From NCBI RefSeq assembly GCF_000716715.1, contig NZ_JNYJ01000009.1, positions 243,151-307,150 of the forward strand: a DNA stretch of 64,000 bases. The letters are read 5' to 3'. This document shows positions 1-8,666 of this stretch, in pieces. This stretch comes from Dactylosporangium aurantiacum. GTDB lineage: Bacteria > Actinomycetota > Actinomycetes > Mycobacteriales > Micromonosporaceae. Within the stretch, counting starts at the first letter, position 1; every line of letters starts with the position of its first letter. The position numbers were made by a program, and so were the translations under genes. The notes under the pieces are model-generated. The model ran no database searches and was not told where the DNA came from. It saw only the letters and a program-made list of their open reading frames with translations.

Positions 1-2
1 CC

Positions 3-1775
3 GGCAAGATGCTGTTCCTGCAGTTCGCCGGCGTCAACCAGGTCGCCGAGGTGTGGGTCAACGGCACCTACCTCGGCCGGCACGCCGGCGGCTACTCCCG
101 CTTCCGTTTCGGCGCCACGTCGGCGCTCAAGGTCGGGCAGGACAACGTCATCGCGGTCAAGGTGACCAACGCCAACAACGCCGACATCCCGCCGCTGTCG
201 GCCGACTACACGTTCTACGGCGGCATCTACCGCAACGTCAGCCTGCAGGTCGTCGACCCGCTCGCGGTGCGGATGCTGGACTCCGCCGGGCCCGGCGTCT
301 ACCTGCGGCAGCGGTCCGTCACCGCCGCCTCGGCGACCGTCGACGTGACCACGAAACTGTTCAACAACAACACCTCCAGCCGCTCCGTCGTGGTGCGGAC
401 GGTCATCACCGACGCCACCGGCACCGTCGTCGCCGACGCGTCGCTGCCCGCCCGCACGGTGGCCGCGAACGCCGGCGTCGACGTCGTGCAGAGCGTCACC
501 ATCGCCAACCCGCACCGCTGGGACGGGCTCGCCGACCCGTACCTGTACAAGGCGAACGTCGAGATCAGCTCCGGCGGCCAGGTCACCGACGTGGTCACCG
601 AACCCCTCGGCCTGCGCACCTTCGGCGTGGACGCCAACAGCGGCTTCACCCTCAACGGGCGCCCGTACGACCTGCACGGCGTCAACCTGCACCAGGACCG
701 CGCCGGGGTCGGCTGGGCCGTCGACGACACCCAGCACACCCAGGACTTCGACCTGATCCGGGAGATCGGGGCGAGCACCGTACGGATGGCGCACTACCAG
801 CACGACCAGAAGGACTACAACCTCGCCGACGAGCGCGGCCTGGTCGTCTGGGCGGAGATCCCGCTGGTGAACGACACGACCGACTCCGCGGCGTTCACCG
901 CCAACGCCCGCCAGCAGCTCACCGAGCTGATCCGGCAGAACTACAACCACCCGTCGATCGTGTTCTGGGGCATCGGCAACGAGCAGCGCGTCGACAACGC
1001 CGCCACCAACGCGCTGCTGGACCAGCTCGCCGGCCTCGTCGACACCGAGGACCCGGACCGCGTCTCCGTCTACGCCAGCTGCTGCGTCAGCGACACCGGC
1101 GCGGTCAACAACCACGCCGAGGCCAGCGGCTACAACAAGTACTTCGGCTGGTACAACGGCTCGTACAACGACCTCGGCGGCAATCTCGACAACCTGCACG
1201 CGGCGAACCCGTCGCGGCGCATCGCCCTGTCCGAGTACGGCGCCGGCGCCAACACCACCCAGCACGCCCTGAACCCGGGCGCGCCCAGTCCCGGCGGCCA
1301 GTACCACCCGGAGGAGTACCAGGCGCTGCTGCACGAGGCGTCCTGGAAACAGCTCGACGCCCGGCCGTACGTCTGGGGCACCTACGTGTGGAACATGTTC
1401 GACTTCGCCGCCGACGCCCGCAACGAGGGCAGCCAGCCGGGCATCAACGACAAGGGCCTGGTCACCCGGGACCGGCTGACCCGCAAGGACGCCTTCTACT
1501 TCTACAAGGCGTCCTGGGCGACCACCCCGACGCTGTACATCACCAGCCGGCGGTGGACCCAGCGCACGACGGCGGCGACCGAGCTGAAGGTGTACTCCAA
1601 CGCCGGCACCGTCACCGCCACCCTTAACGGCGCCTCGCTCGGCGCCCGGACGAGCACCGACCACATCTTCAAGTGGACCGGCGTGACGCTGCGCCCGGGC
1701 GCCAACACGGTGCAGGTGACGGCGACGATCAACGGCAGCCAGGTCACCGACACGGTGACCTGGACGCTGAGCTGA
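3..1775 (+). CDS. Glycoside hydrolase family 2 (beta-galactosidase/beta-glucuronidase type), 5' end cut by window
   Basis: The reading frame is open from the first bases, so the gene starts outside the window; about 590 residues are visible. The order is the GH2 one: a sugar-binding jelly roll (about residues 1-90, with AEVWVNGTYLG), an Ig-like domain (100-200), a TIM barrel beginning near NGRPYDLHGVNLHQD, and a C-terminal Ig-like domain. The general acid/base Glu lies in WGIGNEQ (about residue 322) and the nucleophile Glu in LSEYGAG (about 406), so the enzyme looks catalytically intact. It would hydrolyse terminal beta-linked galactose or a related sugar. The missing N-terminus would show whether it is secreted, which is usual for this family in soil actinomycetes. 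The exact substrate cannot be read from the sequence. Confidence 0.9.
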   Translation, partial: GKMLFLQFAGVNQVAEVWVNGTYLGRHAGGYSRFRFGATSALKVGQDNVIAVKVTNANNADIPPLSADYTFYGGIYRNVSLQVVDPLAVRMLDSAGPGVYLRQRSVTAASATVDVTTKLFNNNTSSRSVVVRTVITDATGTVVADASLPARTVAANAGVDVVQSVTIANPHRWDGLADPYLYKANVEISSGGQVTDVVTEPLGLRTFGVDANSGFTLNGRPYDLHGVNLHQDRAGVGWAVDDTQHTQDFDLIREIGASTVRMAHYQHDQKDYNLADERGLVVWAEIPLVNDTTDSAAFTANARQQLTELIRQNYNHPSIVFWGIGNEQRVDNAATNALLDQLAGLVDTEDPDRVSVYASCCVSDTGAVNNHAEASGYNKYFGWYNGSYNDLGGNLDNLHAANPSRRIALSEYGAGANTTQHALNPGAPSPGGQYHPEEYQALLHEASWKQLDARPYVWGTYVWNMFDFAADARNEGSQPGINDKGLVTRDRLTRKDAFYFYKASWATTPTLYITSRRWTQRTTAATELKVYSNAGTVTATLNGASLGARTSTDHIFKWTGVTLRPGANTVQVTATINGSQVTDTVTWTLS

Positions 1776-1779
1776 CCGG

Positions 1780-1817
1780 CCGCGGTGCCGCGCCCGGTGA
1801 CGGGCGCGGCACCGCGG
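1780..1817. terminator. Bidirectional hairpin terminator between convergent genes
   Basis: Two perfect 17 nt arms (1780-1796 and 1801-1817) flank a 4 nt loop (GTGA). The hairpin lies 4 nt after the GH2 stop and 4 nt before the stop of the convergent CU044-like gene, so it can serve both. There is no U-tract, as is common for actinomycete terminators. Confidence 0.8.
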
Positions 1818-1821
1818 GCCG

Positions 1822-2832
1822 CTACTGCGTGTCGCCGGGCTTGTCGACGATGATCAGCTTCGCGTAGATGGCCTGCCGGTAGACGTCGCCACGGTGGCTG
1901 ACCAGGTCACCGTCGTCGCCGTGCGTCACGTGGTCCTTGATCGCGACGAGCCGTTCACCGATGAACTGGTAGGTCTCCTTGTCGAACAGCAGCTCCTGCG
2001 ACAGGTAGCCCTCGAGGATCCGGCCGAGCCCGACCGCCGGCCGGCCGTCGATGTTCACCGCGTCCGGGTTGAGCGTCATCCCCGGCGACTGCGCCAGGTG
2101 CCGGAAGATCGCCGCCTGCACGTTCGGCGGCACCACGTACTGGCCGACGAACGCGTCCAGGTCGACGCCGAGCGAGCCGGGCCCCCGCACCGCGTCCGGA
2201 ACCTTCTCCGGGCTGGTCATCGCCGTGATCGTCGACCACTCGACGCGGGTCCAGTATTCGCCCTGCCCCACCTTGTGCACCACGAGCTTGCCGTTCTCGT
2301 AGCTCGCCCGGGTCTTGCCGTCGACGCTCCACCACTCCTGGACCTTGCGGTTCTCGCTGCGGTCCGGCCGGATCGCCTCGTTCGGGTGCTCCCGCTCGTA
2401 GGCCGGCTTGTTGCGCAGTTGCAGCGTCTCGATGTACATGAACTGCTCGGGCCGCGGGTCCTTCCACGGGCGGCGCTCGGCCGTCCAGGCGGCGTTCTCC
2501 AGATACTCCGCGGCGCTGGCCGGGCGCAGGTACGGCAGCACGCCCTTCCCCGGCGCGCTCGGCAGGGACTCCGCCTTCGGTGCCGGCGGCCGGTCCTCGC
2601 CGCGGGTCGCCACGACGGCGACTCCGGCGACCACGGCGGCGGCCGCCGCGACGGCGATCCCAGCGGTGAGGGCGAACTGGCGCCGGCGGTAGATCGGCCT
2701 GCTGGTCACGCGCTGCTCCTTCGATGACATCCGCTGGTGCAGGGCCGCCCGGGCCCGCTGCTCCGCCGCCTCGCTGGGCAGCTCGCCGGCGCCGAACGCC
2801 GTGCGCAACACGTCGATCTCGTCCACGTCCAT
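1822..2832 (-). CDS. CU044_5270-like membrane protein, partner of the ECF sigma factor
   Basis: About 336 residues. The N-terminal 60 residues are cytoplasmic and carry the MDVDEIDVLRTAF pattern. One membrane segment follows (about 65-85, rich in Ala/Val after RRRQFALTAGIAV), then an outside domain of about 240 residues. This layout is known for actinobacterial proteins of the CU044_5270 type, which sit directly behind ECF sigma genes and are thought to act as anti-sigma or signal-sensing partners. The ATG overlaps the stop codon of the sigma gene by one base (TGATG), so the two are translationally coupled. That it controls the sigma factor is inferred from position; no zinc-anti-sigma motif (HxxxCxxC) is present. 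Confidence 0.75.
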   Translation of the reverse strand: MDVDEIDVLRTAFGAGELPSEAAEQRARAALHQRMSSKEQRVTSRPIYRRRQFALTAGIAVAAAAAVVAGVAVVATRGEDRPPAPKAESLPSAPGKGVLPYLRPASAAEYLENAAWTAERRPWKDPRPEQFMYIETLQLRNKPAYEREHPNEAIRPDRSENRKVQEWWSVDGKTRASYENGKLVVHKVGQGEYWTRVEWSTITAMTSPEKVPDAVRGPGSLGVDLDAFVGQYVVPPNVQAAIFRHLAQSPGMTLNPDAVNIDGRPAVGLGRILEGYLSQELLFDKETYQFIGERLVAIKDHVTHGDDGDLVSHRGDVYRQAIYAKLIIVDKPGDTQ

Positions 2833-3452
2833 CACTCGCTCACCTCGATCTCGGCGCCGAGCGCCTGCCGCATCTCCTGCCGCGCCCGGTGCAACCGGGA
2901 CCTCGCCGTGCCGGCGGGAATGTCCAGCGCCGCCGCGGCCTCCTGCTGGTTGAGCCCCGCCCACGCCACGAGCAGCAGCACCGCCCGGACGGGCTCGGGC
3001 AGCCGCCGCAACGCCTCGGCGAGCCGGCCGCGCACGGCCATCGCGTCCAGGCGCACCGCCACGTCCTCGGCGTGGTCGTCCCCGCCCTCGCCCTCCGCGC
3101 CGAACGCCCTGGCCAGGGCCTTGTACCGGCGGGTCTCGGCCCGCGCGTGGCGGGCGATGAGGTTCGACGCGATGCCGTACAGCCACGGCCGCACCTCGGC
3201 GCGGGCGCTGTCGTAGCTGCCGCGCCGGTCGAACGCGATGAGGAACGTCTCCGACGCGACGTCCTCGGCCAGGTCGGGGCCGAGGCGGCGGGCCGCGTAC
3301 GCGTAGATCTGCCGGTAGTGCCGGTCGAACACGGCGGTGAACCGCTCGGGTGTCCGCTTCGCCTGCTCGACGAGGTCGGCGTCGGCGTCGGGTCCCCGGG
3401 CGGTGCCGGGCTGTGTCACCACGACCACGTCCGCCCTCCTCCAGTCGTCCAC
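2832..3452 (-). CDS. ECF-type RNA polymerase sigma factor
   Basis: 206 residues. Sigma-70 region 2 is visible around FDRHYRQIYAYAARRLGPD and DVASETFLIAF. Region 4 is visible around LPEPVRAVLLLVAWAGLNQQEAA, with the recognition helix near IPAGTARSRLHRAR. The size and the absence of region 3 fit an extracytoplasmic-function sigma factor. It begins with GTG at 3452 and is followed by the membrane partner at a one-base overlap, the usual arrangement for a signal-responsive sigma/regulator pair. The target genes cannot be named, and no duplicated promoter upstream of the pair is obvious enough to claim autoregulation. Confidence 0.9.
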   Translation of the reverse strand: MDDWRRADVVVVTQPGTARGPDADADLVEQAKRTPERFTAVFDRHYRQIYAYAARRLGPDLAEDVASETFLIAFDRRGSYDSARAEVRPWLYGIASNLIARHARAETRRYKALARAFGAEGEGGDDHAEDVAVRLDAMAVRGRLAEALRRLPEPVRAVLLLVAWAGLNQQEAAAALDIPAGTARSRLHRARQEMRQALGAEIEVSE

Positions 3453-3534
3453 AGTTGCATCACACCTGTTGTTCGCCGGAGGCGCACAATGTGTTCGCGA
3501 CGGTGGCCGTCGGTGCGTGGCGGGGGCTCGCCGG

Positions 3535-3873
3535 TCAGTCCGTCGTCAGCAACGCGACAACGCCGAGCCCGAGCGCGGCGAGCCCGATCGCGACCAGCGC
3601 CAGCACCAGTACCGCCCGCCGCCTGGTCCACCATGCGACGGTGAGCACGACCATCGGGGCGATGAGCCCGTAGCTGACCGTCGTCCAGTGCACGATGCGC
3701 AGCGCCCGCGACTGCTCCGGCGTCGGGTCCTGGTCGGACTCCGGCCCGAGCTGCACACCCGCGTGCAGCGACAGGATCGGACTGGCGAGCCACAGCAGCA
3801 TGAGGGCGAGCAGCAGCAGCGACAGCGGGGCCCGCCGCCACGTGAACGGCACCTGGTCGGGACGGTCGATCAT
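3535..3873 (-). CDS. Small membrane protein of unknown function
   Basis: 112 residues with three likely membrane spans: one near residues 15-35 (PLSLLLLALMLLWLASPI), one near 65-82 and one near 87-107. Between the first two lies a short polar loop with GPESDQDPTPEQSRAL. The ATG at 3873 sits 7 nt after TACCTT, so the message is probably leaderless. It stands alone between the sigma operon and the Hsp70-like gene. I do not recognise the family. Confidence 0.6.
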   Translation of the reverse strand: MIDRPDQVPFTWRRAPLSLLLLALMLLWLASPILSLHAGVQLGPESDQDPTPEQSRALRIVHWTTVSYGLIAPMVVLTVAWWTRRRAVLVLALVAIGLAALGLGVVALLTTD

Positions 3874-3996
3874 GGGCGCCAAGGTAACCGCCGCCGGCAA
3901 CGACCCCGTGCGACCGGCCGCCGCTGCCCGGTCGGGCCGGCAACACCGGCCGTGTCGCCCATGCCGGCGCCGGGCGGGAGTTCCTACCGTGGAGCG

Positions 3997-6276
3997 GTGG
4001 ACGAGGGACGGCTCCGGCTGGGCATCGACGTCGGCACGTCCAGCACGGTCGCCGCGCTGATGGAGCCGTCGGGTCGGGTGCGGGTGCTGCTGTTCGACGC
4101 GTCGCCGCTGCTGCCGTCGGCCGTGCACGCCGGGGCGGGCGGCACGCTGCTCGTCGGCCAGGACGCGGAGCGGGCCGCGGCCGGCGACCCCGCGGGCCTG
4201 GAGCCCAACCCGAAGCGCCGCGTCGACGACGGCACCGTCTGGCTGGGCGAGCGGGAGGTCGCCGTGCCGGACCTGCTCGCCGCGCTGCTCGGCCGGGTCG
4301 CGGCGGAGGCGCACCGGGTCGCCGGCCGCGCGCCCGACGACGTCGTCCTCACCCACCCCGCGACGTGGGCGTCGGTGCGGCTGGGCGTCCTGGCCGAGGC
4401 GGCCCGCCGGGCCGGGCTGGGCACCGTCCGGTTCGTGCCGGAGCCCGTGGCGGCCGCGGCGCACTTCGCGGCGACGGTCCCGCAGCGGATACCGCCCGGC
4501 CGGTGTCTCGTCGTGTACGACCTGGGCGCCGGCACCTTCGACGTCACCGTCCTGCGGCCGCACGCCGCCGGTTTCGAGACCCTGGCCACGGCCGGCCTCG
4601 ACGACGTCGGCGGGCTGGACCTCGACGCCGCCGTCATCGCCCACGCGCGCGGCCTGACCGCCGGCAGCGGCGACGTGTGGCGCCGGCTCGACTGGCCGCA
4701 GACCCCGGCCGACCAGCGGTCCCGGCAGCTGCTGTGGCGCAACGCGAAGGCCGCGAAGGAGCACCTGTCCCGGCACGCCGCCGCCGACCTGCACGTGCCC
4801 CTCGCCGACGCCCAGGTCCGGCTCACCCGGGAGGAGCTGGACAAGCTCGCCCGGCCGCACCTGGACCGCACCGCGGCGCTGACCCTGTCCGCGCTGCAGG
4901 ACGCGGCGGTCCCGCCGGAGCAGATCGGCGGGGTGTACCTGGTCGGCGGCTCGTCCCGCATGCCGCTGGCCGCGACGCTGCTGCACCGTACGCTGCACAT
5001 CGCGCCGACGGTCCTCGACCATCCCGAGCTCGTCGTCGCCGAGGGCGCTTTGCACGCCACCGCCGCGAGCGCGCCCGGCCAGGCAGGCGACCCGCACCCG
5101 CCGGCACCGGCGACGTCCACCGCGTCGATGATGCCGCCAGCGCCCACGCCGCCGCCCACGCCCACGATGCCGCAGGTGCCGTCACCGTCCACGATGCCCC
5201 AGGTGCCGGCGGTGCCACGTCAGGCGCCTCCGGCCGGTCCACCGGTCACGGTCCCGCCGGCGGTGCCGGTCAGCGCACCGGCCCCGGCGGCGGCGGTCAC
5301 CCCGCCGGGTTCAGGGCGGCCCGCCGCGCCGCCGCCCGGTCCTCCGGTCGCGCCGCCCGCCGCGCCGTTCGCCGGTCCGCCGACAGCGCCGTTCCCGGGT
5401 CCGCGGGCGCCGTTCGCCGGCCCGCCCACCGCGCCCGCGTCTGCCGCGCCGGTGTCCGGTGTCCCGGTCAGCCCGCCGGTGCCGCCACCGGCCAGCCGGC
5501 CGGCGTCGCCCACCGGCCAGTTTCCGCTGCCCGGCGACGCTGGTGGGCGGCGGACCGGCGCCACCGCGCGCGTCGTGCTCGCCGCGGGCGCCGTGCTCGC
5601 CGTCGTGCTCGTGATCGCGCTGCGGCCCTGGAACCTGTGGTCGGACGGCGACGGCGGCGGCGACCCCGGCAGCGCGGGGCTCGGCGGCGCCGGCACCCGG
5701 TCGGCGACCGGCACCCCCTCACCGGGGCAGGCCACCGACGGGCCGCTGCACACCGACGACTTCAACGGCGGCAGCCTGGCGTCCAGCTGGGACGTGGTGA
5801 CGGGCGACTGGAAGGTGACCGGCGGCGAGCTCGTCGGCAGCTACGGCTCCACGAGCGGCTGGCAGACCGTCATGCTCGCCAAGGACCTGCCCGACGACGT
5901 CACCGTCAGCTGCCGGGTCCTGATGACCGGCAAGGGCGTCGCGGAGCTGATGCTGCACGCGTCCGGGCGGCGGTACGTGCGGGTGTACCTCTACGCCATC
6001 GACGGCAAGGTCGCCCTCGGCGACGGCAAGCTCGACAGCAAGGGCGCCGCCGACGGTGGCGGGTCGGTCAAGACCAAGAGCCTCTCGGTCAAGCCCGACA
6101 CCTGGTACGACCTCGAGGTCACCGTCGAGGACGGGCGGTACACGGTCGACGTCGACGGCGACACGATGGTCTCCTACACCGACTCGACGGACAAGCTGAG
6201 CGCGTCGGGACGGCTCGGGTTCACCGCGAACAGCGCCGCGATCCACGTCGACGACCTGACGGTCGTCCGGGCGTAG
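3997..6276 (+). CDS. Membrane-anchored Hsp70-like ATPase with C-terminal lectin/laminin-G-like domain
   Basis: 759 residues. The N-terminal 370 carry the Hsp70/actin ATPase motifs: LGIDVGTSSTVAAL (phosphate 1), YDLGAGTFDVTVLR (phosphate 2) and LVGGSSRMPL (adenosine loop). A Pro-rich linker of about 150 residues follows, then one membrane span near ARVVLAAGAVLAVVLVIAL, then an outside domain of about 170 residues beginning DDFNGGSLASSWDVVTGDW that resembles concanavalin-like or DUF1080-type beta sandwiches. There is no Hsp70 substrate-binding domain. GTG at 3997 is preferred over ATG at 3961 because TACCGT ends exactly 6 nt before it. The design suggests ATP-driven sensing or chaperoning coupled across the membrane; the role is unknown. 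Confidence 0.8.
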   Translation: MDEGRLRLGIDVGTSSTVAALMEPSGRVRVLLFDASPLLPSAVHAGAGGTLLVGQDAERAAAGDPAGLEPNPKRRVDDGTVWLGEREVAVPDLLAALLGRVAAEAHRVAGRAPDDVVLTHPATWASVRLGVLAEAARRAGLGTVRFVPEPVAAAAHFAATVPQRIPPGRCLVVYDLGAGTFDVTVLRPHAAGFETLATAGLDDVGGLDLDAAVIAHARGLTAGSGDVWRRLDWPQTPADQRSRQLLWRNAKAAKEHLSRHAAADLHVPLADAQVRLTREELDKLARPHLDRTAALTLSALQDAAVPPEQIGGVYLVGGSSRMPLAATLLHRTLHIAPTVLDHPELVVAEGALHATAASAPGQAGDPHPPAPATSTASMMPPAPTPPPTPTMPQVPSPSTMPQVPAVPRQAPPAGPPVTVPPAVPVSAPAPAAAVTPPGSGRPAAPPPGPPVAPPAAPFAGPPTAPFPGPRAPFAGPPTAPASAAPVSGVPVSPPVPPPASRPASPTGQFPLPGDAGGRRTGATARVVLAAGAVLAVVLVIALRPWNLWSDGDGGGDPGSAGLGGAGTRSATGTPSPGQATDGPLHTDDFNGGSLASSWDVVTGDWKVTGGELVGSYGSTSGWQTVMLAKDLPDDVTVSCRVLMTGKGVAELMLHASGRRYVRVYLYAIDGKVALGDGKLDSKGAADGGGSVKTKSLSVKPDTWYDLEVTVEDGRYTVDVDGDTMVSYTDSTDKLSASGRLGFTANSAAIHVDDLTVVRA

Positions 6277-6333
6277 CGCAGCCGGCGCCTCGACAGCTGC
6301 CCTGGGCACGCCTCATGCGCCCGGGCGGCACCG

Positions 6334-6825
6334 TCATCCCTGCGGCGTCGTCAGTGCCGTGAAGTACGGGCGCATGGACGGGTCGTAGTCCTCGAACCGC
6401 GGCATGGGGCTGCCGTCGCGGGAGGCGACGAGGGCGTCGAGGTAGAACTCCCAGCCGGGGCCGTAGTCGGCGACGCCCTCCGGGCCGCTCAGCCGGTGCA
6501 CCAGGCGCAGCTCGGTGCCGCCGGCCACCGGGGACAGCAGCAGCTCCAGGTGCGCCATCTCGCTGGTGAGCGCCAACCGGTGGGGCGCCTCGCACGCCTC
6601 GATCACCGCTTCCGACCAGGGCGCGCCCTCCTCCTGCACCATCTGGTACTCGATGGTGCCGCCGGGCCGGCCGTCACCCTTCCACGGGCCGAACCAGCGG
6701 GCGGTCCGCTCGGACTCGGTGACGCTGGCCCACACGTCCTCGATCGGCGCCCGGAACGTACGAAGGATGACCAGGTCGCCACCCGTCGCGTCGGGCGTCC
6801 AGCGTCCACTCGGTGTAGGCGTCAT
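6334..6825 (-). CDS. SRPBCC / AHSA1-like (START fold) protein
   Basis: 163 residues of the AHSA1/SRPBCC fold: ILRTFRAPIEDVWASVTESERTARWFGPW is the typical first strand and helix, followed by a GGTIEYQMV strand and a C-terminal helix (GWEFYLDALVA). The ATG overlaps the stop of the upstream ArsR-type regulator by 4 bases (ATGA). ArsR-AHSA1 pairs of this kind are widespread in actinobacteria. The protein is expected to bind a hydrophobic ligand, which is not known. It is transcribed with, and probably repressed by, the ArsR-type protein. Confidence 0.85.
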   Translation of the reverse strand: MTPTPSGRWTPDATGGDLVILRTFRAPIEDVWASVTESERTARWFGPWKGDGRPGGTIEYQMVQEEGAPWSEAVIEACEAPHRLALTSEMAHLELLLSPVAGGTELRLVHRLSGPEGVADYGPGWEFYLDALVASRDGSPMPRFEDYDPSMRPYFTALTTPQG

Positions 6826-7202
6826 GCGCTGCGTTCCTCCTGCTCGATAGGTGCGGTCCGGCGGTCGCGGCGGGCCCGGTAGACCTCGGTCTCCAGGGCG
6901 TCCATCCGCTGCTGCCAGATCGGGGGTGTGGTGAACCGGGCGAGCCACCCGGACAGCTCGCCGAGCCCGGTGGCGTCCAGGTGGTAGCGGCGGTGCCGGC
7001 CGTCGAGGGTGTCGCGGACCAGGCCGCACTCGCGCAGCACCCGCAGGTGGCGGCTGACCGCGGGCCGGCTGATGCGGAACCGGTCACCGACCACCGCCGC
7101 GATGTCCCCGGCCGCCTGAGGACCGGCCCGCAGCAGCTCCAGGATCGCCCGGCGGGCCGGGTCGGCGATGGCCTCGGCCACCGCGTCCACGCCGTCCTCC
7201 AC
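6822..7202 (-). CDS. ArsR/SmtB-family winged-helix repressor
   Basis: 126 residues. The winged helix is clear: DPARRAILELLRAGPQAAGDIAA, the recognition helix at RISRPAVSRHLRVLRECGLV and the wing RHRRYHLD. No metal-binding Cys cluster (such as ELCVCDL) is present, so it is probably of the non-metal group that accompanies SRPBCC genes. GTG at 7202 lies 7 nt after TACGCT, so the transcript is probably leaderless. The 16 bp palindrome at 7213-7228 overlaps that hexamer, which fits autorepression of the two-gene operon. Confidence 0.88.
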   Translation of the reverse strand: MEDGVDAVAEAIADPARRAILELLRAGPQAAGDIAAVVGDRFRISRPAVSRHLRVLRECGLVRDTLDGRHRRYHLDATGLGELSGWLARFTTPPIWQQRMDALETEVYRARRDRRTAPIEQEERSA

Positions 7203-7212
7203 GCCCGGAAGC

Positions 7213-7228
7213 GTAACCTACAAGTTAC
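7213..7228 (-). promoter_or_regulatory. Probable ArsR autoregulatory operator
   Basis: GTAAC-N6-GTTAC inverted repeat. It overlaps by three bases the TACGCT hexamer (7210-7215) that serves as -10 for the leaderless arsR-type gene. Binding here would block RNA polymerase. Inference from position and symmetry. Confidence 0.55.
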
Positions 7229-7271
7229 ACGTCCGCCAACGTAACGGCTCCTGAAGTCTTGCTTAGGCGCC

Positions 7272-7318
7272 TTGACATCGACGTATCCAAATCGCAGTAT
7301 CTGACAGGTAACTTACCT
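7272..7318 (+). promoter_or_regulatory. Chitosanase promoter with palindromic operator
   Basis: TTGACA at 7272-7277, a 17 nt spacer and CAGTAT at 7295-7300 form a recognisable -35/-10 pair. Five bases downstream lies a perfect palindrome, AGGTAA-C-TTACCT (7306-7318), in the start-site region where a repressor would act. Streptomyces chitosanase genes are known to be repressed through a palindrome by the ROK-family regulator CsnR; whether this site is that element is an inference. No ROK gene is in the window. Confidence 0.55.
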
Positions 7319-7337
7319 ATCTATCTCGGAGGCGCTC

Positions 7338-8654
7338 GTGAAGATTCCCGGCAGGCTGGTCGGCATCGGTGCCGCGGCACTGCTCGTCGGCGGCGTGACC
7401 GTCGCCGCCACCACCTACGGCGCGAACGCGGCCACGGAAAGCCTGCTCTCGCAGGGCCGGCCGGCGATGTCGTCGTCCGACGAGCTGTCCTCGCTCGGCC
7501 CGGGCAACGCCGTGGACGGCAACACCGGCACCCGCTGGGCCAGCGCCGAGGGCGTCGACCCGCAGTGGATCCGCGTCGACCTCGGCGGCACCAGGACCAT
7601 CACGCACGTCAACCTCAACTGGGAGGCCGCGTACGCCCGGTCGTACCAGATCCAGACCTCGGCGGACGGCTCCGCCTGGACCACCATCTACAGCACGACC
7701 ACCGGCAACGGCGCCACGGACGACCTCACCGGCCTCAACGGCACCGGACGCTACGTCCGGGTCCTGGGCACCGCCCGCGGCACGTCCTACGGCTACTCGC
7801 TGTGGGAGCTCAAGGTGTACGGCAGCACGCCCGGCACCACCCCGAGCGGCTCGCCGACCGCGTCGACGAGCCCGACGCCGTCGCGGACCCCCTCGACCAG
7901 CCCGTCGCCGTCCAGGACCCCGAGCAGCAGCCCCAGCGCCGGCAAGGACCTCACCGACCCGCGCAAGAAGGACATCGCCATGCAGCTGGTGTCCAGCGCG
8001 GAGAACTCGTCGCTGGACTGGAAGGCGCAGTACAAGTACATCGAGGACATCGGTGACGGCCGCGGCTACACCGCCGGCATCATCGGCTTCTGCTCCGGCA
8101 CCGGCGACATGCTCGACCTCGTCGAGCTGTACACCCAGCGGGTCCCGGGCAACGTGCTGGCCAAGTACCTGCCGGCGCTGCGGCTCGTCGACGGCAGCGA
8201 CTCGCACGCCGGGCTCGACCCGAACTTCACCCGCGACTGGAAGACCGCGGCCGCGGACACGGCGTTCCAGACCGCGCAGAACGACGAACGCGACCGGGTC
8301 TACTTCAACCCGTCCGTGCAGCAGGCGAAGGCCGACGGGCTGCGGGCGCTCGGCCAGTTCATCTACTACGACGCGATCGTCATGCACGGCCCCGGCAACG
8401 ACGGGGTCAGCTTCGGCGGGATCCGCCGCGCGGCGATGGCGAAGGCCCGCACCCCCGCCCAGGGCGGCGACGAGTTCACCTACCTCAACGCCTTCCTCGA
8501 CGCGCGGGTCGCGGCGATGAAGACCGAGGAGGCGCACAGCGACACCAGCCGGGTCGACACGGCCCAGCGGGTGTTCCTCAACAACCGCAACTTCGACCTC
8601 AACCCGCCGCTGAGCTGGAAGGTGTACGGCGACCCGTACAGCATCCCGGCGTAG
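7338..8654 (+). CDS. Secreted chitosanase, GH46, with N-terminal CBM32/F5-8C-type domain
   Basis: 438 residues. A signal peptide ends near residue 33 (GANA-ATES). A discoidin/CBM32-like domain follows (about 34-160, with NAVDGNTGTRWASAEG), then a Ser/Thr/Pro linker (165-198), then a GH46 catalytic domain. The catalytic Glu is in SSAENSS (about residue 221) and the catalytic Asp in IGDGRGYT (about 239). It hydrolyses chitosan outside the cell. GTG at 7338 has GGAGG 5 nt upstream. The gene is monocistronic, driven by the promoter and palindrome at 7272-7318, and divergent from the arsR operon. Confidence 0.92.
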   Translation: MKIPGRLVGIGAAALLVGGVTVAATTYGANAATESLLSQGRPAMSSSDELSSLGPGNAVDGNTGTRWASAEGVDPQWIRVDLGGTRTITHVNLNWEAAYARSYQIQTSADGSAWTTIYSTTTGNGATDDLTGLNGTGRYVRVLGTARGTSYGYSLWELKVYGSTPGTTPSGSPTASTSPTPSRTPSTSPSPSRTPSSSPSAGKDLTDPRKKDIAMQLVSSAENSSLDWKAQYKYIEDIGDGRGYTAGIIGFCSGTGDMLDLVELYTQRVPGNVLAKYLPALRLVDGSDSHAGLDPNFTRDWKTAAADTAFQTAQNDERDRVYFNPSVQQAKADGLRALGQFIYYDAIVMHGPGNDGVSFGGIRRAAMAKARTPAQGGDEFTYLNAFLDARVAAMKTEEAHSDTSRVDTAQRVFLNNRNFDLNPPLSWKVYGDPYSIPA

Positions 8655-8666
8655 GACCCGGCGCGG

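Noticed and set aside
3961..3999. ATG at 3961 as start of the Hsp70-like gene
   Set aside because: No ribosome site, and TACCGT is 6 nt before GTG 3997, matching the leaderless rule.
6277..6333. Terminator between Hsp70-like and AHSA1 genes
   Set aside because: Only a short imperfect GC-rich stem can be drawn.
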